A stretch of 29,559 nucleotides of DNA from an uncultured Bacilli bacterium. Its GTDB lineage: Bacteria; Bacillota_I; Bacilli_A; RF39; UBA660. Positions within the stretch are counted from its first letter, which is position 1, and each line of letters starts with the position of its first letter. The notes beneath the pieces are model-generated. The model ran no database searches. It was not told the origin of the DNA and saw only the letters and a list, made by a program, of their open reading frames with translations. Both the position numbers and the translations under genes were made by a program. The stretch lies in contig CAKOLH010000012.1 of NCBI GenBank assembly GCA_934096105.1, positions 1 to 29,559 on the forward strand. Reading direction: 5' to 3'. This document shows, in pieces, positions 1 through 6,108 of the stretch.

Positions 1-1
1 T

Positions 2-505
2 TTATTTGTTATTTTCTTCGAGCAATTTTATAATCTTTTTTTGGTTACTTTGAAGTTCTTTTATTTGTTCATGTAGCACTTCAAGTATTAATTCACTTTT
101 TAAATCCGTCTTATAATCATTTAAACTTCTTAAACTATCTTTTTTGGCCGCTCTATTCTGACTCATCATAATTATTGGTGCTTGAAGAGCCGCTATACAT
201 GATAATATTAGATTAAGTAGAATAAATGGATATGGATCTACATTTACTATCATTAAGTAATTAATTATCATCCACAGTATAAGAAATATGCAAAATACTA
301 TAATAAACCCCCATGATCCTGCTACTGCGGTAACTTTATCGGCTAATTTATCTCCTAAACTTCTTTTGGCATCTTCTTCTTTGTCTGAGTCAATGGCTAT
401 TGGGCTATCCAAAAGCATTTCAATGAGTTCATCTTCATCCTTAATATCAAAATCTTTATTTAGTAATAATTTTACTAAGTTATCTTTTCTTTTATTCACT
501 TCCAT
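2..505 (-). CDS. DUF1003 family membrane protein
   Basis: Membrane protein of unknown function, 167 residues. The family core is clear: an ADKV..GSWGFI segment leads into a first membrane helix, then NVDPYPFILLNLILSCIAALQAPIIMMSQNR forms the second helix with the family's DPYPF and QAPIIMMSQNR signatures. A charged C-terminal tail with a likely coiled coil (LHEQIKELQ...) follows. An ATG twelve bases further upstream at 517 is in frame, but the start at 505 has GGAGGT six bases ahead of it, and that site overlaps the upstream ATG. The gene is read toward the window edge and lies beyond the terminator of the foldase gene, so it has its own promoter or is read through. No function can be assigned from context. 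Confidence 0.88.
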   Translation of the reverse strand: MEVNKRKDNLVKLLLNKDFDIKDEDELIEMLLDSPIAIDSDKEEDAKRSLGDKLADKVTAVAGSWGFIIVFCIFLILWMIINYLMIVNVDPYPFILLNLILSCIAALQAPIIMMSQNRAAKKDSLRSLNDYKTDLKSELILEVLHEQIKELQSNQKKIIKLLEENNK

Positions 506-571
506 AGCTACCTCCATTTTTTACAATTTATCATATTTTAATTTTAACACTTTATTTAGATGTTGTAAACT

Positions 572-600
572 ACTAAAAAATGATACTTAATGTACCATTT
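572..600 (-). terminator. Intrinsic terminator of the prsA-like gene
   Basis: On the minus strand a 9-bp stem (592-600 with 578-586, one G-U pair) and a 5-base loop (587-591) are followed by a short U run (572-580). The stem begins at the stop codon of the foldase gene. Confidence 0.7.
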
Positions 601-1730
601 TATTTGTTATATTGAGATTTATAAGTTTCATACTTCTTTTCTAATACCGTATCAGTAAACTTAAGTTTGGCATCCTCACGCATTTTTTCTAATGCTTTAT
701 ATTGAACTGAAGTATCTTCTGACTTATGTTCAGAAACTAATGAAGTAATTATTTCTTCTTTTACATCTTCAAGAGCTGGTTTTTCTTTTTGGTCTATTCT
801 ATATATTACATGATATCCATAAGAAGTTTTTACTGGCTCTTTAGTATAAGAATTGTTTTCTAGTTTTTGCATTGCTTCCATATAAGCAGATTCAAGACTA
901 GCATTATATGCTTTATATCCTAGTTCTTCATAAGTTATTTTATCCTTATATTCATCTTTTACTTCATCAAATGATTTACCCTCATTTAATTTAGCAATTA
1001 TTTCTTTAGCTAAATTTTCAGCATTTTTCTTTTCTTCATCAGTAGCACTGCTACTAACTTTTACTAAAATGTGTTTGGTATTGATATCTCCATATACCTT
1101 ATCTTCATAGTACTTTTCTATTTCTTTATCAGTAATTTGTTCTTTTATATAATCATCAGTATACTGTGATCTTCTATATTGAAGTCTTAGGTATTCAATA
1201 AATACTCTTTCACTACCAAAGCCATTTTTAGTTAAGAATTCTTCTTTACTATATCCATAGTACTGATTATACATATTATAATAGTTTTCTGCTTGATCAT
1301 TTAATTCAGTATTCATCTCATCTGTTTCAGGATATTTTTCTTCAAGTATTTTATTATCTATTATATCTAGTAAATTACTTACTGAATAGATTTCTTTCAT
1401 GTCTTCGTATAAATCTTCCGCTGTTACAGTTAAACCATCTATACTTGCTACTGGCTCTAAACCATTCTCTAATTTAGCTATTCTATCTGGCCATATTAAG
1501 ATTACCACTAGTACTGTAGCAAGCACTCCGCCAATTACTCCATAGATAGCCAATCTATATTTATCTATAAAATCATAGAATTTGAATAGTTTATCATATT
1601 CTTTCTTATTAGTATTTTTCTTTTCCTCTTTTTTTACCTCTTTAACTACTTTTTCTTCTTTTTTTGTTTCTGCTTTACTTATAGCATTCTTCTTAGTACC
1701 TTTTTTTGATACTTCTTTTTTGTTTGCCAT
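600..1730 (-). CDS. prsA: PrsA-like membrane-anchored peptidyl-prolyl isomerase (parvulin)
   Basis: Extracytoplasmic foldase that would help exported proteins fold after Sec translocation. The 376-residue protein starts with about 55 Lys/Glu-rich cytoplasmic residues, then has one membrane helix (AIYGVIGGVLATVLVVILIW) and an outer SurA_N-like helical region. A parvulin domain follows, with NTKHILVKV at its start, GKSFDEVKDEY in the middle and TSYGYHVIYRID at its end. Unlike Bacillus PrsA it has no lipobox and is held by a signal-anchor. A TTG at 1748 is in frame, but the ATG at 1730 has AAAGGAG eight bases upstream, so I use that. A promoter lies just ahead (TATTAT, plus-strand positions 1761-1766, with TGA before it). 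A secA gene is present further along, but the two are not linked in an operon. Confidence 0.85.
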   Translation of the reverse strand: MANKKEVSKKGTKKNAISKAETKKEEKVVKEVKKEEKKNTNKKEYDKLFKFYDFIDKYRLAIYGVIGGVLATVLVVILIWPDRIAKLENGLEPVASIDGLTVTAEDLYEDMKEIYSVSNLLDIIDNKILEEKYPETDEMNTELNDQAENYYNMYNQYYGYSKEEFLTKNGFGSERVFIEYLRLQYRRSQYTDDYIKEQITDKEIEKYYEDKVYGDINTKHILVKVSSSATDEEKKNAENLAKEIIAKLNEGKSFDEVKDEYKDKITYEELGYKAYNASLESAYMEAMQKLENNSYTKEPVKTSYGYHVIYRIDQKEKPALEDVKEEIITSLVSEHKSEDTSVQYKALEKMREDAKLKFTDTVLEKKYETYKSQYNK

Positions 1731-1760
1731 TTTGTTATCTCCTTTCAAAGTTACATTAAT

Positions 1761-1789
1761 ATAATATCAAAAATAGGAAAAAATTACAA
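1761..1789 (-). promoter_or_regulatory. Promoter of the prsA-like gene
   Basis: Minus strand: TTGTAA (1784-1789), 17-bp spacer, TATTAT (1761-1766), with TGA directly before the -10. Transcription would start near 1754, about 24 bases ahead of the ATG. Confidence 0.55.
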
Positions 1790-1873
1790 TATGATTTTTG
1801 AAATATGGGGAAAATAACATATTTTAATTAGTTATTTTTAATATATATTTGATTTCATACTAATTAGCCCAGC

Positions 1874-1900
1874 ACACTTTTTATGTTTTTCCATAAAATA
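1874..1900 (+). promoter_or_regulatory. Possible sigma-K/E-type (mother-cell sporulation) promoter
   Basis: AC at 1874-1875, a 16-base gap, then CATAAAATA at 1892-1900. This fits the Bacillus SigK pattern AC-N16-CATANNNTA. It stands about 31 bases ahead of two tiny genes of a Bacillus family. No SigA-type hexamer pair fits as well. The motif is short and AT-rich, so chance is possible. Confidence 0.4.
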
Positions 1901-1930
1901 CTATGAATAGAAAAAAAGGAGGAATGTATT

Positions 1931-2026
1931 ATGAGTAACTGCGGTTCACCTTGCGGCGGATCTAGTGCTGCTATTGTACTAGTATTATTTATCTTATTAA
2001 TAATAATACTTGGAGCTTGGATATAA
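1931..2026 (+). CDS. Tiny membrane protein, TIGR01732/YjcZ-like (copy 1)
   Basis: A 31-residue protein with a short polar head (MSNCGSPCGG) and one hydrophobic helix ending LFILLIIILGAWI. This matches the tiny transmembrane family of Bacillus (the YjcZ group), whose core reads roughly VLFILLIIVGA plus an aromatic end. The reading frame has a very good ribosome site, AGGAGG about seven bases ahead of the ATG. Function of the family is unknown; Bacillus members are linked to spores. The second copy follows after 18 bases with its own ribosome site, and both precede a strong terminator, so the two form one transcript. It would be missed by length cut-offs. Confidence 0.75.
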   Translation: MSNCGSPCGGSSAAIVLVLFILLIIILGAWI

Positions 2027-2044
2027 TAAAGGAGGTGCATTAAA

Positions 2045-2146
2045 ATGTCTGGAAATAGTTCATGTAAAGGAAATAATGGCTTCTTAATTGTTATTGTTTT
2101 ATATATTCTACTTGCTATTATACTAGGTTCTGCTTTCTTTTATTAA
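2045..2146 (+). CDS. Tiny membrane protein, TIGR01732/YjcZ-like (copy 2)
   Basis: A 33-residue protein with a polar head (MSGNSSCKGNNG) and a single helix ending LYILLAIILGSAFFY, the same plan as the preceding gene but with little identity outside the helix. AAAGGAGG lies about nine bases before the ATG. The pair looks like an old tandem duplication that has diverged. Orientation and partner are unknown. The gene ends 17 bases before a UUCG-capped terminator, which supports real transcription. Confidence 0.75.
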   Translation: MSGNSSCKGNNGFLIVIVLYILLAIILGSAFFY

Positions 2147-2163
2147 AATATCTTAGTTTAGAG

Positions 2164-2190
2164 AAACTATCTTCGGATAGTTTTTTTCTT
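2164..2190 (+). terminator. Terminator with UUCG tetraloop
   Basis: A perfect 8-bp stem (2164-2171 with 2176-2183) closed by C-G around TTCG, followed by a T run. It ends the tiny-protein transcript. Confidence 0.9.
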
Positions 2191-2217
2191 TATAAAAAGT
2201 AGGCTAATACCTACTTT
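2191..2217 (-). terminator. Terminator of the HIT gene
   Basis: Read on the minus strand, an 8-bp stem (2210-2217 with 2196-2203) and 6-base loop are followed by T residues. The 5' arm includes the last codons and the TAG stop of the HIT gene. It faces the UUCG terminator, separating the convergent units. Confidence 0.75.
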
Positions 2218-2567
2218 AACTTATTATATACTTCTTCAATTGTTAATTTTTCTTCATTATTATATCTCGGTATTAGGTGTAAATGAAAATGTTTTACTTC
2301 TTGACCTAAGCCATTATTTTCACAAAGTGATATACCATCATAGTTTAATCTTTCTTTAAGAAGTGCAGCAATTTCTTTGGCTACCTTTAGTATATGATGT
2401 AGTACTTCTTCATCTATATCAAAAAAATCTTGATAATGTTTCTTTGGTACTATAAGAGTATGTCCTGTATGATTAGGATTTACATCTAAGAATACTTTAA
2501 CTATCTCATCTTCATATATGGTATATGATGGTATCTCATTATTTATTATTTTGCAAAATATATCCAT
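2211..2567 (-). CDS. HIT family nucleotide hydrolase
   Basis: Histidine-triad hydrolase of 118 residues. The family acts on nucleoside phosphoramidates or AMP conjugates in the cytosol. N-terminal FCKIINNEIPSY and the central FLDVNPNHTGHTLIVPKKH are typical. The catalytic triad is HFHLHLIP at residues 93-100 (His 93, 95, 97), with the conserved NNGLGQEVKH just before it. Length is normal for a single-domain Hint-type protein. GGAGG lies seven bases ahead of the ATG. A -10 (TATACT with preceding TGA, plus-strand 2586-2594) gives a short leader. It stands alone, divergent from the nuclease gene. Confidence 0.93.
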   Translation of the reverse strand: MDIFCKIINNEIPSYTIYEDEIVKVFLDVNPNHTGHTLIVPKKHYQDFFDIDEEVLHHILKVAKEIAALLKERLNYDGISLCENNGLGQEVKHFHLHLIPRYNNEEKLTIEEVYNKLK

Positions 2568-2585
2568 GTTATTACCTCCATACTA

Positions 2586-2594
2586 AGTATATCA
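2586..2594 (-). promoter_or_regulatory. Extended -10 promoter of the HIT gene
   Basis: Minus strand TGA-TATACT, with no good -35. Its distance from the ATG leaves a leader of about 12 bases holding the GGAGG. Confidence 0.5.
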
Positions 2595-2640
2595 TTTTTT
2601 AAATTATTTTACTATTACTTTATCTAATTTTAGTATATAT

Positions 2641-2800
2641 TATTGGCTTATATATGGTAGATACACTGGTATATTATTGTTAGACTTATAAAATATAAGG
2701 CTAACAATAACACTGGAAGACCTTAGGCTGGAAGTGCATAACAAAAAAGAACTAAGTTAGTTTCTTAGTCCAATTATTATGTGAATATCTGCGAATATTC
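2641..2800 (+). ncRNA. Hairpin-array element A (candidate structured RNA)
   Basis: The 310-base gap between the divergent HIT and nuclease genes holds this element and two promoters. Hairpin 2: a 10-bp stem, 2674-2683 with 2701-2710, whose apical part begins AC and ends GG and contains a further 5-bp helix (2686-2690 with 2694-2698). Hairpin 3 follows with no gap: outer stem 2711-2714/2733-2736, a GGA/GGA internal loop, inner AG/CT, then AC-CTTA-GG. Two plainer hairpins follow (2751-2769 and 2783-2800). Positions 2641-2663 closely match the start of element C (14011-14033). The element ends before the nuclease promoter, so it is not in that mRNA. Confidence 0.5.
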
Positions 2801-2865
2801 TAACATTATTATGTAAAATTTAGTATATTTTTATTCATAAGGTTAACTTTTTTAAATTTATCTGC

Positions 2866-2871
2866 TATAAT
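2866..2871 (+). promoter_or_regulatory. Extended -10 promoter of the nuclease gene (leaderless start)
   Basis: TGC-TATAAT. Only six bases separate the hexamer from the ATG at 2878, so the first transcribed base should be at or next to the A of the start codon. There is no Shine-Dalgarno sequence. Confidence 0.65.
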
Positions 2872-2877
2872 TTAAGT

Positions 2878-3552
2878 ATGAGAAGTAGTAAAAAAATACT
2901 ATTTATTATATTTATGTTTATATTCTGTATTAGTTCTGCTAATGCAAATAGTAAAGAAAAAGTTACTTTTTCTAAATGCGTTGATGGAGATACTATTAAA
3001 GTAACTATAGATGGTGAAACAAACATAGTTAGAATGTTAGCCATAGATACTCCAGAGTCTGTTCATCCCACTAAAGGGGTTGAATACTATGGTAAAGAAG
3101 CAAGTAATTATACCTGTAATTTAGTTACTAATGCAAAGAAAATAGAACTTGAATATGATAAAAATAGTGATAAAAAAGATAAATATAATAGAGTTTTAGC
3201 TTGGGTATGGGTAGATGATACTTTACTTCAAGATGAACTTGTTAAAAATGGCTATGCAGAGGTTGCTTATTTGTATGGTGATTATAAGTATACTAATACT
3301 CTAAAGGATCATCAAGCAGTAGCAGAAGCCTCTAAAATAGGAATATGGAATGAAGAAGCAAGAAAGGAGTTTGATTCAAATAGTAGTTCTAAAGATGATG
3401 ATAATACTACTGATAATAGTGATAGTTATATTGATTTAAAGAATATGTCCACTAGTGATATTATTATAGTTATAGGAGTAGTAATTATTGGAATTGTTTT
3501 AGGACCCACTATTAAGAAGATTAAAAGAAAAATTAAAAAATACACAAAATAG
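2878..3552 (+). CDS. Thermonuclease (SNase family) with C-terminal membrane anchor
   Basis: Calcium-dependent secreted nuclease of the staphylococcal nuclease family, 224 residues. A signal peptide covers residues 1-22 (MRSSKKILFIIFMFIFCISSANA). The catalytic residues are all visible: CVDGDT at 35-39 (D36, D38), VRMLAIDTPE at 51-60 (R52, D57, T58, E60) and YNRVLAWV with R105. After an acidic Ser/Asp/Asn linker (166-184) comes a membrane helix (about 194-211) and a very basic tail. The product should therefore be tethered on the outside of the cell rather than released. Translation appears leaderless. The nucleotidyltransferase gene follows after 14 bases, so the two are probably cotranscribed. 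Confidence 0.92.
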   Translation: MRSSKKILFIIFMFIFCISSANANSKEKVTFSKCVDGDTIKVTIDGETNIVRMLAIDTPESVHPTKGVEYYGKEASNYTCNLVTNAKKIELEYDKNSDKKDKYNRVLAWVWVDDTLLQDELVKNGYAEVAYLYGDYKYTNTLKDHQAVAEASKIGIWNEEARKEFDSNSSSKDDDNTTDNSDSYIDLKNMSTSDIIIVIGVVIIGIVLGPTIKKIKRKIKKYTK

Positions 3553-3566
3553 AAAGGACTGTTAAT

Positions 3567-4481
3567 TTGAAGAAAGATATTACACTTGTTATTTTAGCAG
3601 CAGGTATGGGTAGTCGTTTTGGAGGACTTAAACAAATTGAACCTATGGGTCCTAATGGAGAATTTATTATAGACTATTCTGTATATGATGCTATTAAGGC
3701 TGGATTTAATAAAATTGTATTTTTAATAAAAAGAGAAAACTATGATTTATTTAAGGAGACAATAGGGGCTAGAGTAGAACCATATATTAAGACTGAATAT
3801 GCTTTTCAAGAACTTAATAATCTACCTTTAGGATACACTCTTCCTAGTGATAGAATTAAACCACTTGGTACTGCTCACGCGGTACTTTGCTGCAAGGAGA
3901 AGGTTCATGAAAACTTTGCAATGATTAATTCAGATGACTTCTATGGAAGAGATGCTTTTATTAAGGCTTATGAGTATTTAAGTAAAGTAGATGAGTCTTC
4001 GAGTGAATATGGAATGGTGGGATATAAAGTTGCTAACACTCTTACAGAAAATGGTTCTGTTAAAAGAGGAGTATGTAATGTAGATAATAATGGATATCTT
4101 ACTAATTTAACTGAAAGTAAAGTAGAGAGAGTTAATAATGAAATAATTGCTAGTCCATTAGATGGAAGTAAAGCATTTACTGTTAAAGATGACGATACTG
4201 TCAGTATGAATTTCCTATTATTTACTCCTAGTATATTTAATTATATAGAAGATGGTTTCCCTGATTTCTTTGACAATAATAAAGATAATTTACTTACTGC
4301 TGAGTATTTAATTCCTGATGTTCTTAGTAATTTAATTAAGAATAATAAGGCTAGTACTAAGGTTATTCCTACTAGTGCTAACTGGTATGGTGTTACTTAT
4401 AAGGAAGATACTCCTGGAGTAAAGAAGGCTATTCAAAATCTTGTAGATAATCATGAATATAATGATAATTTATGGGACTAA
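3567..4481 (+). CDS. Sugar nucleotidyltransferase-like protein (NTP transferase fold)
   Basis: A 304-residue nucleotidyltransferase of the GT-A-like NTP_transferase fold, which would join a nucleotide to a sugar phosphate. The nucleotide-binding loop LAAGMGSRFGGLKQ (residues 10-23) and the likely metal-binding aspartates in INSDDFYG are present. The substrate cannot be read from the sequence. The start is TTG at 3567: AAAGGA lies eight bases upstream and no ATG or GTG fits the conserved N-terminus. It follows the nuclease gene by 14 bases, although no shared pathway is obvious. Proteins with this opening are often found with choline- or capsule-type sugar genes, which are not seen here. Confidence 0.8.
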   Translation: MKKDITLVILAAGMGSRFGGLKQIEPMGPNGEFIIDYSVYDAIKAGFNKIVFLIKRENYDLFKETIGARVEPYIKTEYAFQELNNLPLGYTLPSDRIKPLGTAHAVLCCKEKVHENFAMINSDDFYGRDAFIKAYEYLSKVDESSSEYGMVGYKVANTLTENGSVKRGVCNVDNNGYLTNLTESKVERVNNEIIASPLDGSKAFTVKDDDTVSMNFLLFTPSIFNYIEDGFPDFFDNNKDNLLTAEYLIPDVLSNLIKNNKASTKVIPTSANWYGVTYKEDTPGVKKAIQNLVDNHEYNDNLWD

Positions 4482-4535
4482 TATGTTAAATTATGTTATT
4501 TACATAAATCTATTTAATTTTTAATTTAGATTTGT

Positions 4536-4541
4536 TATACT
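4536..4541 (+). promoter_or_regulatory. Extended -10 promoter of hpf
   Basis: TGT-TATACT, with TTTAAT at 4513-4518 as a weak -35 at 17-bp spacing. The leader would be about 20 bases and contains AGAAAGGA. Confidence 0.55.
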
Positions 4542-4568
4542 TATGTTGTATAGAAAGGATTGATTTAA

Positions 4569-5096
4569 ATGAAATATAATATTCGTGGAGATAAAATGGT
4601 AATTACAGATGCCATAAAGGATTATACAGAAAATAAACTAAGTAGATTAGAAAAGTATTTTAAGGATGATGATATTAAAGCTAATGTACTTGCTAGAGTT
4701 AGAGGTAATTCACAAATTGTAGAAGTTACTATTCCTACGAGCAAGTATGTTCTTAGAAGTGAAGAAGAAAATGAAGACTTATATGCTGCGATAGACTTAG
4801 TTACTGATAAGTTAGAAAGACAAATTAGAAAGAATAAAACTAGATTAAATAGAAATACTAAGGAAAGTGTTAAAGAATTTAACTTTGATTATGAAGTTAA
4901 GGATGAAGAGGCCTCTAAAGAAAAGATAGTTAAAAGAAAAAATATTGAAACTAAACCTATGGATGAAGAAGAGGCTATTCTTGAAATGGAACTATTAGGT
5001 CATTCATTCTTTGTATATAAAGATATGGATACTAACAACACTTGTGTTCTTTATAAAAGAAAAGATGGCGACTACGGTCTAATAGAAACTAAATAA
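4569..5096 (+). CDS. hpf: Long-form ribosome hibernation promoting factor
   Basis: Long HPF (YvyD/RaiA type), 175 residues; it binds 30S and joins 70S ribosomes into inactive 100S dimers in slow growth. The N-terminal S30AE domain runs from MKYNIRGDKMVITDAIKDYTENKLSRLEKYF to about residue 95, followed by a charged linker. The C-terminal dimerisation domain starts at KRKNIETKPMDEEEAILEMELLGHSFFVYKDMDT and ends KRKDGDYGLIE, as expected. It has its own promoter and a perfect-dyad terminator (5104-5133). In Bacillus hpf is stress-controlled; here only an extended -10 promoter is visible. Confidence 0.93.
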   Translation: MKYNIRGDKMVITDAIKDYTENKLSRLEKYFKDDDIKANVLARVRGNSQIVEVTIPTSKYVLRSEEENEDLYAAIDLVTDKLERQIRKNKTRLNRNTKESVKEFNFDYEVKDEEASKEKIVKRKNIETKPMDEEEAILEMELLGHSFFVYKDMDTNNTCVLYKRKDGDYGLIETK

Positions 5097-5103
5097 TATT
5101 TGA

Positions 5104-5133
5104 GTATCAACAGTTGTTGTTGATACTTTTTTT
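5104..5133 (+). terminator. hpf terminator built from a perfect 23-nt dyad
   Basis: Perfect 9-bp stem (5104-5112 with 5118-5126), 5-base loop, then seven T. Its sequence is a member of the 23-nt TATC[C/A]ACA...TGTTGATA family also found without a T run elsewhere. Confidence 0.85.
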
Positions 5134-5144
5134 GTTTTTATGAT

Positions 5145-5167
5145 GTATCCACAGGCACTGTTGATAG
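5145..5167 (+). repeat. 23-nt dyad repeat, copy 2
   Basis: Halves GTATCCACA and TGTTGATAG with a 5-base centre; one mismatched pair (C against T). It follows the hpf terminator by 12 bases and has no T run of its own. Confidence 0.65.
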
Positions 5168-5431
5168 ATTGTTTTGAGGAACTACAAAAAAATAAAAATT
5201 TTTATAGAAACAGAGTCGATGAAAATCACAAATCATTAGTTTTAATTTTAAAAAGAAGATTAATTAAAGGATCAAAGAAAATTCTTTGATTTTTTAATTT
5301 CTAAGAAAAACTAAAAAATCCAAATTGTAATACTATAAGAAAAAGTAATATATATATATGCCATTTATATTTACTTGATATTTAACTGCTGTTTTTTTCT
5401 TACTGTGAGTAAAAAGTGTATATGGTCATTG
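5168..5431 (+). other. Intergenic region without a recognisable gene
   Basis: Very AT-rich. I find no open frame with a ribosome site on either strand. The only clear structure is an orphan terminator at 5271-5297. A region of this sort between hpf and an unknown gene may be a decayed gene or carry a small RNA ending at that terminator. Confidence 0.4.
5271..5297 (+). terminator. Orphan intrinsic terminator
   Basis: 8-bp stem (5271-5278 with 5283-5290), 4-base loop, six T. The upstream hpf transcript already has a terminator, so this one would serve an unannotated transcript from 5168 on, or act as backup. Confidence 0.6.
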
Positions 5432-5460
5432 TTGACAAGCCAATATTTTTATGTTAAAAT
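5432..5460 (+). promoter_or_regulatory. Strong SigA-type promoter
   Basis: Perfect TTGACA (5432-5437), 17-bp spacer, TAAAAT (5455-5460) with TGT before it. It is the best promoter in the window and would start transcription near 5467. Confidence 0.8.
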
Positions 5461-5467
5461 ATGAGCC

Positions 5468-5527
5468 ATATCAAGCAGAAAATCTCAAAGTATTAAACTT
5501 TGCGACTGCAAGAGGGGAAATATTGAT
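5468..5527 (+). promoter_or_regulatory. Structured 5' leader masking the start region
   Basis: The leader can fold into one long arm of three helices. ATATCAA near its start can pair with the TTGATAT that runs into the ATG; GCAG pairs with CTGC; and CAAAGT (5486-5491) pairs with ACTTTG (5497-5502) around ATTAA. The ribosome site AGAGGGG falls in the large internal loop between the outer helices. No known riboswitch is recognised; it could be a thermosensor or a protein or sRNA target. Confidence 0.45.
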
Positions 5528-5920
5528 ATGAAAAAAGTAATAAAAAACTATATTGAAAAAATGAAATGTACTTTAATGAGAGAAGGATTAACATTAGTTA
5601 AACCAGAAACAGCAGAAGAGTGGTTACAATTTGCTGATAATTATAGTAATGATGGCTATTCAGTATTTGTTGTAAAGGCAACTATATCTATGATGAAAAA
5701 AATGGAGAAAGGAATCTCATTTGAAGAAGCAGAACAACAGGTTTATGATGAAGAGTTAGAATTAACTGGTTTTTTAGCTGGTGCTACAGCAAATGCTTTA
5801 TCACATTTTGCAAAACAAGGTGAAGAATATAGAAAATATTGGAATAAAAAATATGGAATCGATGATGCTAATGAAAAAGGAATAGTAAATCCTGCCGTTT
5901 TATCTATAAGAAAGAAGTAG
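5528..5920 (+). CDS. Conserved hypothetical protein
   Basis: I do not recognise a named family. The 130-residue product is soluble, without signal peptide or membrane helix. It has a helical first half (EEWLQFADNYSNDGYSVFVVKATISMMKKME) and a Gly/Ala-rich middle, ELTGFLAGATANALSHFAKQGEEYRKYWNKKYG, that looks strongly constrained. The end is GIVNPAVLSIRKK. It stands alone between a near-consensus promoter with a folded leader and a good terminator, so it is probably expressed strongly and regulated after transcription start. Neighbours (KilA-N protein, repeats) suggest an accessory gene. Confidence 0.8.
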   Translation: MKKVIKNYIEKMKCTLMREGLTLVKPETAEEWLQFADNYSNDGYSVFVVKATISMMKKMEKGISFEEAEQQVYDEELELTGFLAGATANALSHFAKQGEEYRKYWNKKYGIDDANEKGIVNPAVLSIRKK

Positions 5921-5945
5921 TTTTATAACATACTACTTTTTTTAT
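5915..5945 (+). terminator. Intrinsic terminator
   Basis: 7-bp stem (5915-5921 with 5932-5938) overlapping the stop codon of the 130-residue protein, followed by a T run. Confidence 0.8.
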
Positions 5946-6061
5946 TATGTGTCCTCTCAAGGACAAATAATTAGAAAATAATAATTAATTTTATTATTTT
6001 ATGTTAGTTTAGAATATGTCGTAGAAGAAATAAATGATAAAGTAATAATTAGTACTATTTT

Positions 6062-6095
6062 ATCAAAAAAAGTATAAACATTTTAGTCTATACTT
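6062..6095 (-). terminator. Terminator of the KilA-N gene
   Basis: On the minus strand, a 10-bp stem (6086-6095 with 6070-6079, one G-U) and 6-base loop lead into a T run. The G-U pair is an A-C mismatch on the plus strand, so the minus direction is favoured. Confidence 0.7.
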
Positions 6096-6108
6096 GATTA
6101 GTTAATTA

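Noticed and set aside
288..590. Open frame on the plus strand opposite the DUF1003 gene
   Set aside because: It is the antisense shadow of a well-supported gene, low in complexity (Ser/Leu runs) and without a ribosome site.
5145..5153. GTATCCACA as a DnaA box, suggesting a replication origin
   Set aside because: It differs by one base from TTATCCACA, but the copies are scattered over 20 kb as halves of a 9-5-9 dyad. There is no cluster, no dnaA/dnaN and no AT-rich unwinding region beside them.
5380..5420. Hairpin around TTACTGTGAGTAA with a T run, considered as terminator
   Set aside because: On the plus strand the T run comes before the stem and A residues after it; on the minus strand the stem is also followed by A residues. 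Neither direction fits.
5996..6077. Plus-strand open stretch ending ...SLEYVVEEINDKVIISTILSKKV
   Set aside because: About 25 codons with plausible composition but no start; possibly the tail of a lost gene. The KilA-N terminator overlaps its end.
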